A DNA stretch of 64,000 nucleotides, from the NCBI GenBank assembly GCA_024734555.1, contig JANPWX010019802.1, forward strand, positions 1,873,342 to 1,937,341, given 5' to 3'. Origin of the DNA: Trochalopteron elliotii (Eukaryota > Chordata > Aves > Passeriformes > Leiothrichidae). The notes beneath the pieces are model-generated. The model was not told the DNA's origin and searched no databases. It saw only the letters and a program-made list of their open reading frames with translations. The translations under genes were made by a program, and so were the position numbers. Shown here in pieces: positions 1-26,782 of the stretch (the first letter of the stretch is position 1; every line of letters begins with the position of its first letter).

Positions 1-593
1 ACTGCACTCGCAGTAGCACTAGGAGTAATAGCTACTAGGAGTAGCAGCTACCAAGAAAAATGTATCTCAGTCCACACTGAAACCAGGACACTCAGGCATG
101 TCCAAATTTTGTTAACAAGGATGTGGAAGATATGCTTTTTTCTTTATAGTTTGTGTTCCCGAAGTTCTTGTGGGATTCAGCTGATTTTCCCAGATTGAGG
201 GGTGAGGTGTGAAAACTGATAAGCAAATACACAGAAACAATCTTTGCAGGCAAAATCCTGCTTCATGTTTACCTGATGAGATGTAGAAGATCACTTATGT
301 AATAAACTTGACAGAGTTGGAACATTGGAATTTCATTTTTTCTTTTTATTTCATATTCATGTATGTTTATGGACTTCTGTCTTGCATGTTCCCAAAGCAC
401 CACAGGGGTATTTTTTGCCCATCACTTTTGATCCCACTTGAAAAAGTTGTGTGCTGTGTCCTTTATTCCTACAGGACTGTGCATTCAGCAGTCTATATAA
501 CTAAGCCAGATATGAGAAACATAGTTGTTTAGATCTGGTTTGAATAAAAAGCTGGCTAATAAACTAATAGAGAAAACTTTCTCCTCTTGACAG
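1..593 (+). other. SLC30A5: SLC30A5 intron (5' portion of gene lies outside window)
   Basis: No exon is recognisable here. The region ends in a polypyrimidine tract and CAG acceptor at 591-593, followed by the first visible ZnT5 exon. By comparison with the human protein as I know it, about 69 N-terminal residues are encoded further left. The short ORFs here look like chance. Confidence 0.7.
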
Positions 594-16727
<16,134 letters not shown>

Positions 16728-17850
16728 TACAAAGTTGTATTTGCCAAAGGGGATGTAAATGGTCAAGCTGTTGGATTCCATATTTGTGTTTTTGCCAGGG
16801 GATCTTGCACATACATGTACAGAAACAAATGCACTATATATTTGAATTTTTGTAAGTGTACTATCTTTGTTAATTGGATTGAGATGCTTTTATAAAGGAA
16901 ATAAGAAGGACTTGAGTACTTACTGTAAATGTGAAAATAATCAAAATCCTTATATACTATACTTGGTGTTTATTAAACAGAAGTCTTGAAACTTGTAGAT
17001 GAGGACAGATGTATTCCACACTTTGTCTAAAGTGTGAAACATTGGTATTGTAATTTCTTGTTAGCAGTGGGAAATGGAAGTAATTTTTATTGGAATTGGA
17101 AACATAATGAACTGGGCACTATTTTTCTTTCTTTCAAGGATAGCTTGAAGACTCTTGGAATGAAAAAAAACACTTTATTATGGGGAGTTAAAAACATCAA
17201 GTCCTGTGTTTTGCATACTTTGTTAAATAATCGAAATACACAGTTTTTATATTACGTCTCAGCATACAAATCTGATTTCTACACTTAATTTGCATCAGAG
17301 CAAATATGTGTTACCATTCTACATTTGTATCGAATTATCTTTTTTAAGAAGCAAAATCCACAGATTTAACAGTGAGAATTAGGGAAGGGAAGAAAATTAA
17401 AATACTTTTTCCTGGGAAGACTCAGAATCATAACTCAAACCACTCTGTAAAATAAAAGTTTTTGTACTTTTTGTATGAATTACTGCAAATGCAATATTTG
17501 AAGTCTAGAAGTAATAAATCAGTGAGCATCCTAGCACTCAGCTAAACTTCATCTCTTCAAGATATGTTATCCTGTACTTTACTCAACTTTTGTAGTAATA
17601 CCGTGACAGCTGCAGGTGTACTGTAGTCAGCTGTACCTCTGTGTATTACCTAGGGAAGAAGTTCAGGTTTAGAATGCTAAACTGTGACAGTAGTCTTTGA
17701 CTTGACAAGTTGCTGAAATTAACAGTAAATTGAGACCTCTTGACTGGAAAGTGAAAGAGCGCCTTAAAGAAAGAATTTGAGGACTTAATACTGCAAAGAA
17801 AACAAAATCTATGTGTTTAGTGAAAACCTGTCAATGGGGCAATAAAATAC
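16728..17850 (+). other. SLC30A5: SLC30A5 3' UTR with candidate poly(A) signals
   Basis: AT-rich sequence after the TGA stop. Candidate poly(A) signals are ATTAAA at 16972-16977, AATAAA at 17451-17456, AATAAA at 17513-17518 and another AATAAA near 17841. Which is used cannot be told from sequence alone. The 84-codon ORF at 17034-17288 resembles nothing I know and is probably chance. Confidence 0.6.
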
Positions 17851-19200
17851 ATCTTCAGAGGTAGTTGTGCTTACATCTGTTTACAGGATTTTTGTGCCCC
17901 CTCTTCTTGCCTGTAGCATGTTAATATTCCTTGAAATATAAGAAATTAATTCAGTGGTTAACAACAATGAATACCTCTTTCATCATCCCATGTATCACAG
18001 CAGTATTGTTTTGTCATACTGTTTTCTTGTTTCTGGTATTCAGTGGTTCTTGAATACCATAATAATAAGAATAGACTTGATGTTAGTGAAATTGAAGGAC
18101 AGAACAGAGTGATAAAAGAATTGTATAATTGGAGGAGATATACCAGGAATGCAGTTAGCAATATCCTTGAGCCAGTCTGCTTGTCTTGGGATTGAATTGT
18201 TTATACAACTTCTGTGGTTTGTTTTGTTACTCTTGAAGGAGCTCCTCCCGTGCTATGTTAAAACACTATCTGCAGTACAAGGCTGACTTGGAAAACTGTG
18301 CTCAGGAAACTTCCAGAAGTTGCATTGCATTTGTGTAGAGTGATGAAGATTAAGTGCATAAATCACAGTCCCTCATGTCTTGGGACAGCACTGGAGACTT
18401 AGCCAGCTCCTCAAATCTGGATCCTGTTTTCTGCCCATTTGGCTGTGGTTTTCTTACCCTGCCTCCTCCAGAAGGCTCATCACTTGATGAGCTACAGTTA
18501 TGCACTACAGTCTAGAACTAGGGTGATGCTTTGGTTTTGAAACCAATCTCAAACAAAAAGCTTCAGTTAATGTTTACACGTCCCACTCCTGTTTTCAGGT
18601 GGTTGTACTAGAATTGACAGTATTTCAGCAAAACCCCATTGTGACATGAAATGAAAATCGTAAAAAGGGGGATAGTTTTGTCTTTTAAATCATTATCTTA
18701 ACATAATTGTAAAGCTTCTGTGCTTGCCACAGCTTCCTCTGAAGCAAATGGTGATTTTCTGCTTCAGCTGGTAGCAGCAGAAGTCCAAACAAATCAAGGT
18801 GGCTGGTACTGTGATCACGGCAGTGAAGATAAGCCCATACCTGCAGACTTCACAGGCAAGTGCAAACCTGCATCTTAGCTTGGATTTGGCAGGTTTTTGC
18901 ATGTTACCCAGCACACATGCACAATATTCTTCCTGGCTCTCCTGGCAGAAAGACGATGGCAATAAGCATTGTCTTATCTTACATCCATTTTTAATTTGTG
19001 TAGTCTGGCAATAACCCACCAAAGAAGGGCTCAGGATTCCCCACAAGATCCATTGGAACTGTGCTGTGTGGGCAGGTTTTCAAACCACAGGTGCAGACAG
19101 TTGATTTATATGTTAATACTGAGAGGGCGTGGGGAGCTTCAATCTAATCACCTATCTGTATGCAGAGAGTTGCAACAAAACACTTTGAAAAATTAAACAA
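17850..19200. other. Intergenic spacer, SLC30A5 to CCNB1 relic
   Basis: Unremarkable moderately AT-rich DNA. The 117-codon minus-strand ORF at 18693-19046 has no recognisable domain, and I do not consider it a gene. No RNA gene or clear repeat was identified. Confidence 0.5.
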
Positions 19201-19346
19201 GGTTTAAAAGGCACTCCGAGCGAGCAGTACGTGTGCACGTAAGGACGAAAATGTTATTGCTTTCCAGTAATGTTTTACCTCCTGCATCTTGGCTTCCCTG
19301 GAGCAGAAGCCGTGGGGGCCGAAGCAGGGCCGGCGTTGCGGCGGCG

Positions 19347-19712
19347 NNNNNNNNNNNNNNNNNNNNNNNNNNNNNNNNNNNNNNNNNNNNNNNNNNNNNN
19401 NNNNNNNNNNNNNNNNNNNNNNNNNNNNNNNNNNNNNNNNNNNNNNNNNNNNNNNNNNNNNNNNNNNNNNNNNNNNNNNNNNNNNNNNNNNNNNNNNNNN
19501 NNNNNNNNNNNNNNNNNNNNNNNNNNNNNNNNNNNNNNNNNNNNNNNNNNNNNNNNNNNNNNNNNNNNNNNNNNNNNNNNNNNNNNNNNNNNNNNNNNNN
19601 NNNNNNNNNNNNNNNNNNNNNNNNNNNNNNNNNNNNNNNNNNNNNNNNNNNNNNNNNNNNNNNNNNNNNNNNNNNNNNNNNNNNNNNNNNNNNNNNNNNN
19701 NNNNNNNNNNNN
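19347..19712. other. Assembly gap (366 N)
   Basis: Unresolved bases inside the CpG-rich island. The long ORFs that cross it are artefacts of translating N. Confidence 0.99.
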
Positions 19713-19801
19713 CTGTGGATGCGGAGCTGAGGGGCTTCACTCTCCTCTCCTTCGAACTAGAGGGCTGAAGGGGAGTGAGGGAACCAAGAGAAAGGGACAT
19801 A
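19713..19801. repeat. Left arm of near-perfect 89-bp inverted repeat
   Basis: This arm begins with CTGTGGATGCGGAGCTGAGG and is the reverse complement of 20101-20189 with a single mismatch over 89 bases. It starts at the first base after the N gap. That placement suggests an assembly fold-back, or a real palindromic structure that stalled sequencing. The spacer between the arms is 299 bp. Confidence 0.93.
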
Positions 19802-19985
19802 GACGCGGCCGCGGGCTTGAAACGCGCGGGGTCCGCGCCGAGCCCGTCCTGCTGCTGCTTCCTCTGCTGCTTCCTCTGCTGCCCGGCGCTCACCTCGGTA
19901 CGTGCGCGATGGGGCCGGGGCGGGCGGGGAGGCACCTGCGCAGCCCTTCGTGTCCTGCTGGCTCCGTACCTTCCCCTCCGTTCAG

Positions 19986-20087
19986 CTTGGTGGGCAGTGG
20001 GGGATACAGCCCAGGGGCAGCCCGGGCTTCGCTTGGCGGGCAGTGCGGGATTCAGCCCGGGGGCAGCCCGGTCTTCGCTTGGCGGGG
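19986..20087. repeat. 46-bp tandem repeat, about 2.2 copies
   Basis: Units at 19986-20031 and 20032-20077, plus a 10-base partial unit to 20087, each beginning CTTGG. The full units differ at only a few bases and lie in the spacer of the inverted repeat. Confidence 0.85.
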
Positions 20088-20100
20088 AGGGCGGTGGGTG

Positions 20101-20189
20101 TATGTCCATTTCTCTTGGTTCCCTCACTCCCCTTCAGCCCTCTAGTTCGAAGGAGAGGAGAGTGAAGCCCCTCAGCTCCGCATCCACAG
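20101..20189. repeat. Right arm of near-perfect 89-bp inverted repeat
   Basis: Reverse complement of 19713-19801. It continues smoothly rightward into the GC-rich sequence leading to the cyclin B1-like exons, so this arm is more likely to be the correctly placed copy. Confidence 0.93.
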
Positions 20190-20438
20190 CCCTTCGGCTC
20201 CGGAGCCGTGCGGTCTTGTCCCGGCTCCGCTCCTCCTGCCTGCCCCGGTTCCCCGTTCCCGCGGCCCGGGGCCGCGGCGGTGCAGCGCACACCACAGGCG
20301 CTGTCTGCTGCCCGCCCTTCTCTTGCCCTCCCCCGCAGCGCCGCTCCACAGCCGATCCCTCGAACCAGAGTATCGCGACCCCCGTCCCCAGGAATGGGAC
20401 AGCCACAGCCCCCTCGGTGAGGGGACGTCGGCAACTGC

Positions 20439-20617
20439 ATGGCTGAGCCGAAAGTGAGCCCAGCCGCCAAGAAGTCGCCAAGTTGAAGAGGGACCACGGG
20501 CAGCTGAGTGTCAAGTACGCCCCCGCCTCGGGGAGGATGGTTACCTTGGCTGCTGAGGCTTTCGCCAAGGAAAACCTGCCCCCGCCAGCCCCGGCGCCTC
20601 AGCCAGAGCCCTCCAAG
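20439..20617 (+). pseudogene. CCNB1: Tentative CCNB1-relic N-terminal exon
   Basis: From the ATG at 20439 it reads MAEPKVSPAAKKSPS and then stops. A second frame gives AKENLPPPAPAPQPEPSK, directly before a GT at 20618. The Pro/Glu-rich ending loosely resembles the VPVSEPVPEPEP stretch of human cyclin B1. Low-complexity resemblance is weak evidence, so the assignment rests mainly on position before the clear exon at 20816. Confidence 0.4.
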
Positions 20618-20815
20618 GTACTGTCTCTGGCCTCCTTGTACTGACTGTGTGCCCCTTCCCCGGCCACCGCTCCAGCAGAGCCGTGCCTTCCTCTGGTGCC
20701 CTGAAATAGGAGTCGTGAGCCCCTGCAGTGCTCCATGCTGCAGGATTGCAGCTTGGCCCACACTGGGCTGTGGAGAGTGGTGGTATCTGCAGTGATTTTC
20801 TGAATTTCCTTGTAG

Positions 20816-20997
20816 TCCGAGCATCAGTCTCTAAACCGCATGGAAATACAAGAATGTGATCCAGCAGAAGACACATACTGTGTCAGGCTTTATCTGATAT
20901 CTTGCTTGAGTCTGAAGACCCAGACATGTAAGATAGTAATGACCCAAACCTGTGTAGCAACTATGCGAAGGACATCTACAACTATCTGAGACACAAG
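20816..20997 (+). pseudogene. CCNB1: CCNB1-relic exon (pre-cyclin-box region)
   Basis: An acceptor TTGTAG precedes the block. It reads MEIQECDPAEDTYC, then shifts frame by an apparent 2-base insertion to QALSDILLESEDPDM, a TAA stop, and DSNDPNLCSNYAKDIYNYLR. This parallels human METSGCAPAEEDLCQAFSD and DPNLCSEYVKDIYAYLR. The frameshift and stop show that the exon is dead. Confidence 0.85.
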
Positions 20998-21274
20998 GTT
21001 GATAGGCATCTAATGACATTTGCAGTAAACCTGTCCCTGTAGATGTGGCTTGCCTTGGAGTTGGTATTCACTTTCACCAGTGATTTCACCAGAAGCATTG
21101 GTAAGCTTCCTTCAACTTTAAAATACAGGATTGAAACTCAGATTATATGAAGAGATGCTGGTTGCTAGACCAATCAGCTACTAATACTAGTACTATGCTC
21201 TTTCTAGCCCATGTCTAGTGAGCAAGGAAACCTTGGCCCCTGTGATCTAAACCCATGGGCTATGTCTGTACCAA

Positions 21275-21440
21275 ACTCCCGGATAAGGACAGGAGAAGAG
21301 GAAATGGGGAGGTTCAGGTTACACATCAGGAAGAATTTCTTTACTGAAAGGGTGGTCAGACACTGCAATGGGCTGCCCAGGGAAGTGGTAAAGTCGCTCT
21401 CCCTAAGTGTTCAAGAAGTGACTGGATGTGTCAGTTGACA
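21275..21440 (+). mobile_element. CR1 LINE 3' fragment, sense orientation
   Basis: Contains CATCAGGAAGAATTTCTTTA, CTGCAATGGGCTGCCCAGGG and TTCAAGAAGTGACTGGATGT, typical of CR1 near its 3' end. It sits where the missing cyclin B1 exon (MRAILIDWL region) would be expected, between relic exons at 20997 and 21804. Confidence 0.85.
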
Positions 21441-21803
21441 AGGGGCTTTTACCCTATGCTAAAGCATGCATGCTGGACAGTAACACCCTACATGGTTGTA
21501 TGTACCTTTAACAATACAGATGATCAACAAAGGACATTCAACTATCGATTGTATGTACCACACAAAGCTCTTGGCTATGAGCAGGGAGTTGATGTATCAA
21601 AACTGCTTATTTCTCTCCCTGATTTAAACTCAAGGCCTTCTAACACCCCTGCAGGTGCCAACAGAGATAACAGAGGATATGTAGTTACTCTGTGTAAGTG
21701 GGTGTGAACATCTTGCCATATAACTGACCTCACAGTGACTACCTTGAAAACCTGTGTTCTGAACCAAGTAATTTAGATAAATCTCTGCTGCTTCTTTCTA
21801 CAG

Positions 21804-22062
21804 GACAATGCTGTTTCCAAGGTGAAGTTGCAGCTGGCTGGTATCATAGCCATGTACATATGAAGCACAGACAGCAAATATGAAGAGATTCTTCACCCAC
21901 ATGTTGGAGACTTTAGCTATGTAACTGACCACACTTGCTCAAAGGTCCAGATCCACCTGATGGAGACAAAGATCCTGAAAGCCCTGGACTTCCCTCTGGG
22001 TTGCCCTGTCACTCTGCACTGCTGAAGAAGAGCTTCAAAGATGGCAGAAGTGTTGAGAACAG
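21804..22062 (+). pseudogene. CCNB1: CCNB1-relic exon (central cyclin box)
   Basis: Preceded by TTTCTACAG and followed by GTAATA. It translates to LQLAGIIAMYI, a TGA stop, SKYEEILHPHVGDFSYVTD, HLMETKILKALDF, another TGA stop and RRASKMAEV. The human parallels are LQLVGVTAMFI, SKYEEMYPPEIGDFAFVTD, QMEMKILRALNF and RRASKIGEV. Two in-frame stops rule out normal translation. A short extra segment between the first stop and SKYEE is a further change from the family. Confidence 0.93.
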
Positions 22063-22244
22063 GTAATACTGTAAATTGACTCTGGAAAAGGCAATATTTA
22101 ACTGTGGCAGCTTGCTAAAATGGCTCAAAATTTTGAAGTATTGCAATTGAGCCTGGCTGAGATGTCTCCTATGTAGAAATTAGTTTTATTTATCTGTTCA
22201 GACAGGAACAACTAACTTGCCAAAAATTCAGTGTTAAAATGCAC

Positions 22245-22735
22245 GCCTGATTGTGAGGAGCCAATTTAGTTATGATTTGCCACAACAATGTTGTTGGAGG
22301 CATGTGGAGGAGGGGTGCACGTGTGCCAGGTGTAGGAGGCTACTAGGAGAATCCTTGTCTCTGGGAGGATTTTGCCTGGCAACAGCTCGCATGGGATAGT
22401 CAGTAGGAGACACTGAACACCCCAGAGGGGCTTCTCCAATCAGATGGTGAAAGGTTGGACTGGGACAATGGTCTCCTGTCAGCAGGAAGGCTTTGGGAGG
22501 AGCCAAGGGTATAAAAAGTAACTGCATCCCAAGGGCCCAGAGTTTTTCCAGACCTCCTCTTTGTGTGGGTGGGGTTTTGGCTTGGGGCTTTTCTGAGGCT
22601 GTGCTTTTGCTTTTGAGGCTCGATGATTCAAGGGGCTTTTTGAATCTTCTGGTTTTGCTTTGGCTCCAGCCTGCTGAGGTCTGCTTCTTGCCCTGGCCCT
22701 AGACTGTTTTTGCCCTTATTTTTTTACAAAATTAA
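22245..22735 (+). mobile_element. Possible LTR-like element with TATA box
   Basis: A non-coding block of about 490 bp with a TATA-like GGGTATAAAAAGTAACTG at about 22507. A GC-rich, then T-rich, stretch follows that resembles the R-U5 part of an LTR. It directly abuts the following CR1. I did not find matching termini or a target duplication, so this is only a candidate. It could be a fragment of another repeat. Confidence 0.3.
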
Positions 22736-22739
22736 TTAC

Positions 22740-24712
22740 GTTTGAAAAGATGTTTGAGATCAACAAGTCCAACCTGTGACCTAACCTAACAGCTCCTCAT
22801 CAGCTAAACCCTAGCACTGAGTGCCTTATGCAGGAATGGTGACTCCACCACCTCCCTGGGCAGCCCATTCCAGTGCCCAGTCACTCTTCCAGTGAAGAAG
22901 TTTTTTCTGACATCTGAGCTAAACTTCCTCTGGCACAGCTTAAGGCTGTGTCCTCTTTTACTGTCAGTGGTTGCCTGGGAGAAGAGACTGACTCCCACCT
23001 GACTATAGGTACTTGCAGAGAGTGATAAGGTCACCTCTGAGTCTCCTTTTCTCCAGGCTAAACACCCCCAGCTCCCTCAGTCCTTCCTCACAGGGTTTGT
23101 GTTCCAAGCCCCTCACCAGCCTCGTTGCCTCCTCTGGACGTGCTCAAGTGTCTCAATGTCCTTCCTAAACTGAGGGGCCAGAACTGGACACTGCACTCAA
23201 GGTGCAGATGTTTAGTTGCTGCCAACCCCGAGGTCCCTTTCTGCCTGGCCACTGTCCAGCCATTCTGTCCCCTGCCTGTAGCACTGCAGTGGATTGCTGT
23301 GGCCAAAGTGTAAGACTCAGCACTTGGTCGTGTTAACCTTTACATTGTTGGACTTGGCCCATTGATCCAGCCTGTCCAGAGGCTTTGCGGAGCTGTCCTG
23401 CCTTCCAAGAAATCAACACACGCTCTCAGCTTGGTGTCACCTACAAATTTACAGATGATGGACTCAATCCCCTCATCCAGATCATGAGTGAAGATATTAA
23501 ACAGGAGTGGCTCCAACACAGACCACTGAGGAGGTGGTCCCTCCTCAGGTCACTGAGGGACACCACTAGTGACCAGAAATCCACTGGATGCAGCACTGTT
23601 CACCACTAATCGCCACCATGATGACCATGGCCCAGCCATCCAGCCAGTTCCTAACCCAGCAAAGAGGGCTCCAGTCCAAGCCCCAGGCTGCCAGCTTTTC
23701 CAGGAGTGTGCTGTGGGAGACAGTGTCAAAGGCCTTGCTGAAGTCCAGGTAAACATCCACATCCTTTCCCACATCTACCAGGTGGGTCACCTGGTCATAA
23801 AAGGAGACCAGGTTGGTCAAGCACAACCTGCTCCTTCTAAACCTGTGCTGGCTGGGTCTGATCCCCTGCCCATCCTGTAAGTGCTGTGTGATGGCCTTCA
23901 AGGTGATTTATTCTATAATCTTGCCAGGCACCGAGGTCAGGCTGACTGGCCTGTAGTTATCTGGATCCTTCTTCCGGCCTTCTTGTGGATGGATGTCACG
24001 CTGGCCAGCTTCCAGTCCCCTGGAATCTCTCCGGTGAGCCAGAACTGATGGTAAATGATGGAAAATGGCTTCACAAGCTCATCTGCCAGCTCCCTCATTA
24101 CCCTGGGATGGATCCCGTCCGGTGCCATAGATTTGTGAGTACCTAAGTGGCTCAGCAGGTCTCTGACTGCTTCCTCCTGGATTACAGGGGGTTGTTCTGC
24201 TCCCTGACACCATCTGCCAGCCCAGGAGGATAGTTGTCCTGAAGACAACCTGTCTTTCTGTTGAAAACTGAGGCAAAGGAGATCATAAGCACCTCTGCTT
24301 TTTCTTCATCTTTAATTACTTAATTCTCTCCTGCATCTAATAGAGAATGGAGGTTGTCCTTGCTCTCCTTTTGCCATTAATATATTTATAAAAATATTTT
24401 TTTTTGTCCTTCACAGAAGTGGCCAGATTGAGTTCTAACTGGACTTTTGCCTCTCTATTTTTTTTCCTACATGACCTAGCAACTCCCTTAAGCATTTCCT
24501 GAGGTACTTGACTCTCCTTTCAAGGGTGGTACAACCTCTTTTTTTTTCCCCCTAGTTCCTTCAAAAGCTACTGGCCCATCCAGACTGGTCATTTTCTTCA
24601 TTGACTCATCTTTTGCCACACAGAGACAGACACTCCGTTCCTGTGCCTTCAAGATTTCTGTTTTAAAGCATGCCCACCTTTCCTGGACTCATTTGTTTTT
24701 GTAAGGGTGTCT
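22740..24712 (-). mobile_element. CR1 LINE, 3' half with RT region, antisense
   Basis: The + strand shows the reversed CR1 3' UTR (AGTCCAACCTGTGACCTAAC, then CAGGCTAAACACCCCCAGCT). Minus-strand RT pieces follow: [20 protein letters not shown] at about 23730, and MAPDGIHPRVMRELADELVK with LTGEIPGDWKLASVTSIHKK at about 23990-24130. Stops and frameshifts break the RT. The element continues at 25563, after an inserted solo LTR. It resembles the copy at 39508-41040, so the two are probably the same subfamily. Confidence 0.93.
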
Positions 24713-24717
24713 TAGTT
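24713..24717. repeat. Target-site duplication AAGGG (left)
   Basis: Matches AAGGG at 25563-25567 on the other side of the solo LTR. Confidence 0.75.
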
Positions 24718-25562
24718 TGAAAGACAGGTGTCTGCCAGGGAAAGCCAAAGCCTCCCTTGGAGTGGAGAATGTAAACCCCCTCCCTCCAAATTATTATAAT
24801 TTTGAAATTAAGGGGCTCTCAGGCAAAGGTATGGGGATAGAAATAACAATTCTTTACTAGTATGCCTAACACGGCAAACAAACAGCAACAACAGCGTTAA
24901 TAACGAGCAGCACCAGGAACACAGTCATAGCTTCCCTGAGCGCTGCACTTTCCCTTTGGTGCAGTTCCGCTCACAGCCACCAGGGGCGCTGGCGGCTCCC
25001 AGCGGGCGGGGCGGGTGCGATGATCCGCCCGCGGCTGCAGGGGGCGCTGTGGGCGGGCCTGGCGAGCGCGCCGTAACGGCGGCTCGGCCCTGACGGGAAG
25101 GGATGGAAGAGATGGATCAGAAACTCCGCAGCTGTGGTTGAAGACATGAGAGGTCTTGGCAGGCAGGGGGTGCGGGCTAAAGAGCAGCGAAAAGACTCAG
25201 AGCAGTGCCAAAGAAGCACAAGCGGGGCGGGACAACAGTGACCCGGCTCCCAGCACTGCCAACAGGCTTTGCTGCCATGTGGGAGGCGGTAACAAGGTCC
25301 CACTTCAGTGGCTGCTCCCAGGAACAGACGCTCACCCCCCACCAGAAGAAACAGGACCGAGCTGGACTTCTGTAGCAGCATTGAGTTCCTTTCCCCAAGC
25401 AGCAGCTACACCGTTCCCCTCCAAAGGCTCAGATCGAGTGAGAGTTTTCCCTCCTCACTGACTCGAGCACCCAGCCATCAGTGCTGCTTAGCAGCATAAT
25501 GAGAAAAAAAATCCACCGGTAACAAGTAAAGGGGAAAAAAAAAAAAGCCTCATCCACCAACA
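24718..25562. mobile_element. Solo LTR, ERVL-type, inserted into a CR1
   Basis: An 845-bp unit starting TGTCTTAGTTTGAAAGACAG and ending ACCAACA, so it has TG...CA ends. It is flanked by the 5-bp direct repeat AAGGG at 24713-24717 and 25563-25567. CR1 sequence resumes immediately on the far side, which defines the insertion cleanly. A 5-bp duplication is usual for ERVL-class elements, and the opening sequence resembles passerine LTRs as I remember them. No internal gag-pol sequence remains, so this is the product of LTR-LTR recombination. Orientation is undecided. The GC-rich centre (about 24960-25090) gives spurious ORFs on both strands. Confidence 0.85.
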
Positions 25563-26405
25563 AAGGGCTACTTCCGAGGTATTCGCCGAATAAGTCTCTT
25601 GAATAGGCCGAAGTCTGTCCCCCAGAAGTCCAGTATGGAAGTTCTATTGATGCCCGACCTTGTTTCACCAAATACTGAAAACTAAAATTTCATAATCACT
25701 GTGCCCCAGATGGCCTCTTACCAGTCACAGCTCTGTTTGCAAACAGTAGGTCTAGCACAGTCCCTCCCCTGGTAGGCTCACTCATCAGCTGTAACAAGAA
25801 GTTGTACTCCATACACTCTTAAGAACCTCCTAGACTGCCTCTTCTTTGCTGTGTTGAGTTCCCAGCTGATTGCTGCCAGGTTAAAGTCACCTACAAGAAC
25901 AAGTGCTGGTGATCTTAAAGCATTCTCCATCTGCCTGTAGAATGAAACCAGCACAGTTATCTGCCTCTTCATCCTGGTTGGGTGATCTGTAACAGACTCC
26001 CACCAGGATGTCAGTCTTGTTGGCCTTCCCCTGATTCTTTGCCCTGGCCCCAGCCTTCCTTTTGGCTCTCCTGTCCTCGCTGGCTCTTGCTCACCCTCCT
26101 GTGTGTTCTGCCTCCCTGTGTCCCTGCCTGAGCCACCTGAGTCCAACCCTGCCCACCTCTGAGCCAGCCCACTGCTGTGATCCTCACTGTGACCCTGTCC
26201 CGGCTTCTGGACTCCCTGCCCAATCCCCCTCACCTCGTGTTCCATTGCCTGTCCAGCAGCATCCACACCACCCACCTCGTGGATGTTGACAGCACTCCAT
26301 GACCTCCAGTGGTATCTTTTTCTCTCCATCTCCTTTCTCTCTCTCTCACACTCTTCCCCTCCCCAATTCCTTTCCCATTTTTCTTCCTCTTGTTCCATCT
26401 TTTCT
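25563..26405 (-). mobile_element. CR1 LINE, endonuclease part, antisense (continuation)
   Basis: CR1 resumes after the solo LTR with TCTCTTGAATAGGCCGAAGT. On the minus strand the segment near 25780-25990 encodes LVLVGDFNLAAISWELNTAK, the conserved GDFN motif of the CR1 apurinic endonuclease. Beyond about 26040 the match becomes C/T-rich and hard to place. Together with 22740-24712 it once formed a single CR1 copy of about 2.8 kb. Confidence 0.85.
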
Positions 26406-26782
26406 AGCTCTCTTTAGTAGAGTAACACCCTTTTATTTTGTTTTTCATTAGGAGTAAATTGTTCTTAGATACAATGTTTGTCTCATTTGACTTAATTTGG
26501 TTCCTGACCATCTAATTTTAAAATAACTCCTTGCAGTTTCCCACAGTGGAATGTGGCACTGATATTGCAGGTAACTGCTGCACTGCCATTGAAAGTGGCA
26601 GTCCTAGACTATAAGCAGCCTAATATAACACAGAAGTGTTCTGTGATTAAGCCACTTGAATTTCAACCCTGTACTCTGAAAGTGTTCTCTAAGGAAGTAT
26701 TTCTTCCTGTTTAACTAAGCCAAGGCTTGACAGGATGCTCTTGCCTTGGAGATAGCCAGTATTTAACTCTGACTTACTGCAG

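Larger units (their letters stand above)
19201..20440 (+). promoter_or_regulatory. CpG-rich island with assembly gap (former CCNB1 promoter region)
   Basis: GC and CpG content rises sharply after about 19300, peaks around the N run and stays high to about 20640. By position this should be the promoter and first exon of the cyclin B1 locus. Exon 1 was not recognised and may be inside the gap. The island also carries an inverted repeat and a 46-bp tandem repeat, listed separately. Whether it still drives transcription is unknown. Confidence 0.55.

Noticed and set aside
18693..19046. 117-codon minus-strand ORF
   Set aside because: No recognisable domain, no splice or promoter context and Cys-rich by chance. 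Left unannotated.
19204..20145. Long ORFs on both strands across the first N run
   Set aside because: Most of their length is translated N, and the flanks are GC-rich inverted and tandem repeats read in several frames. Not proteins.
25778..26398. 206-codon minus-strand ORF considered as a host gene
   Set aside because: Contains the CR1 endonuclease GDFN region, and the remainder is low-complexity Gly/Glu/Arg. Assigned to CR1.
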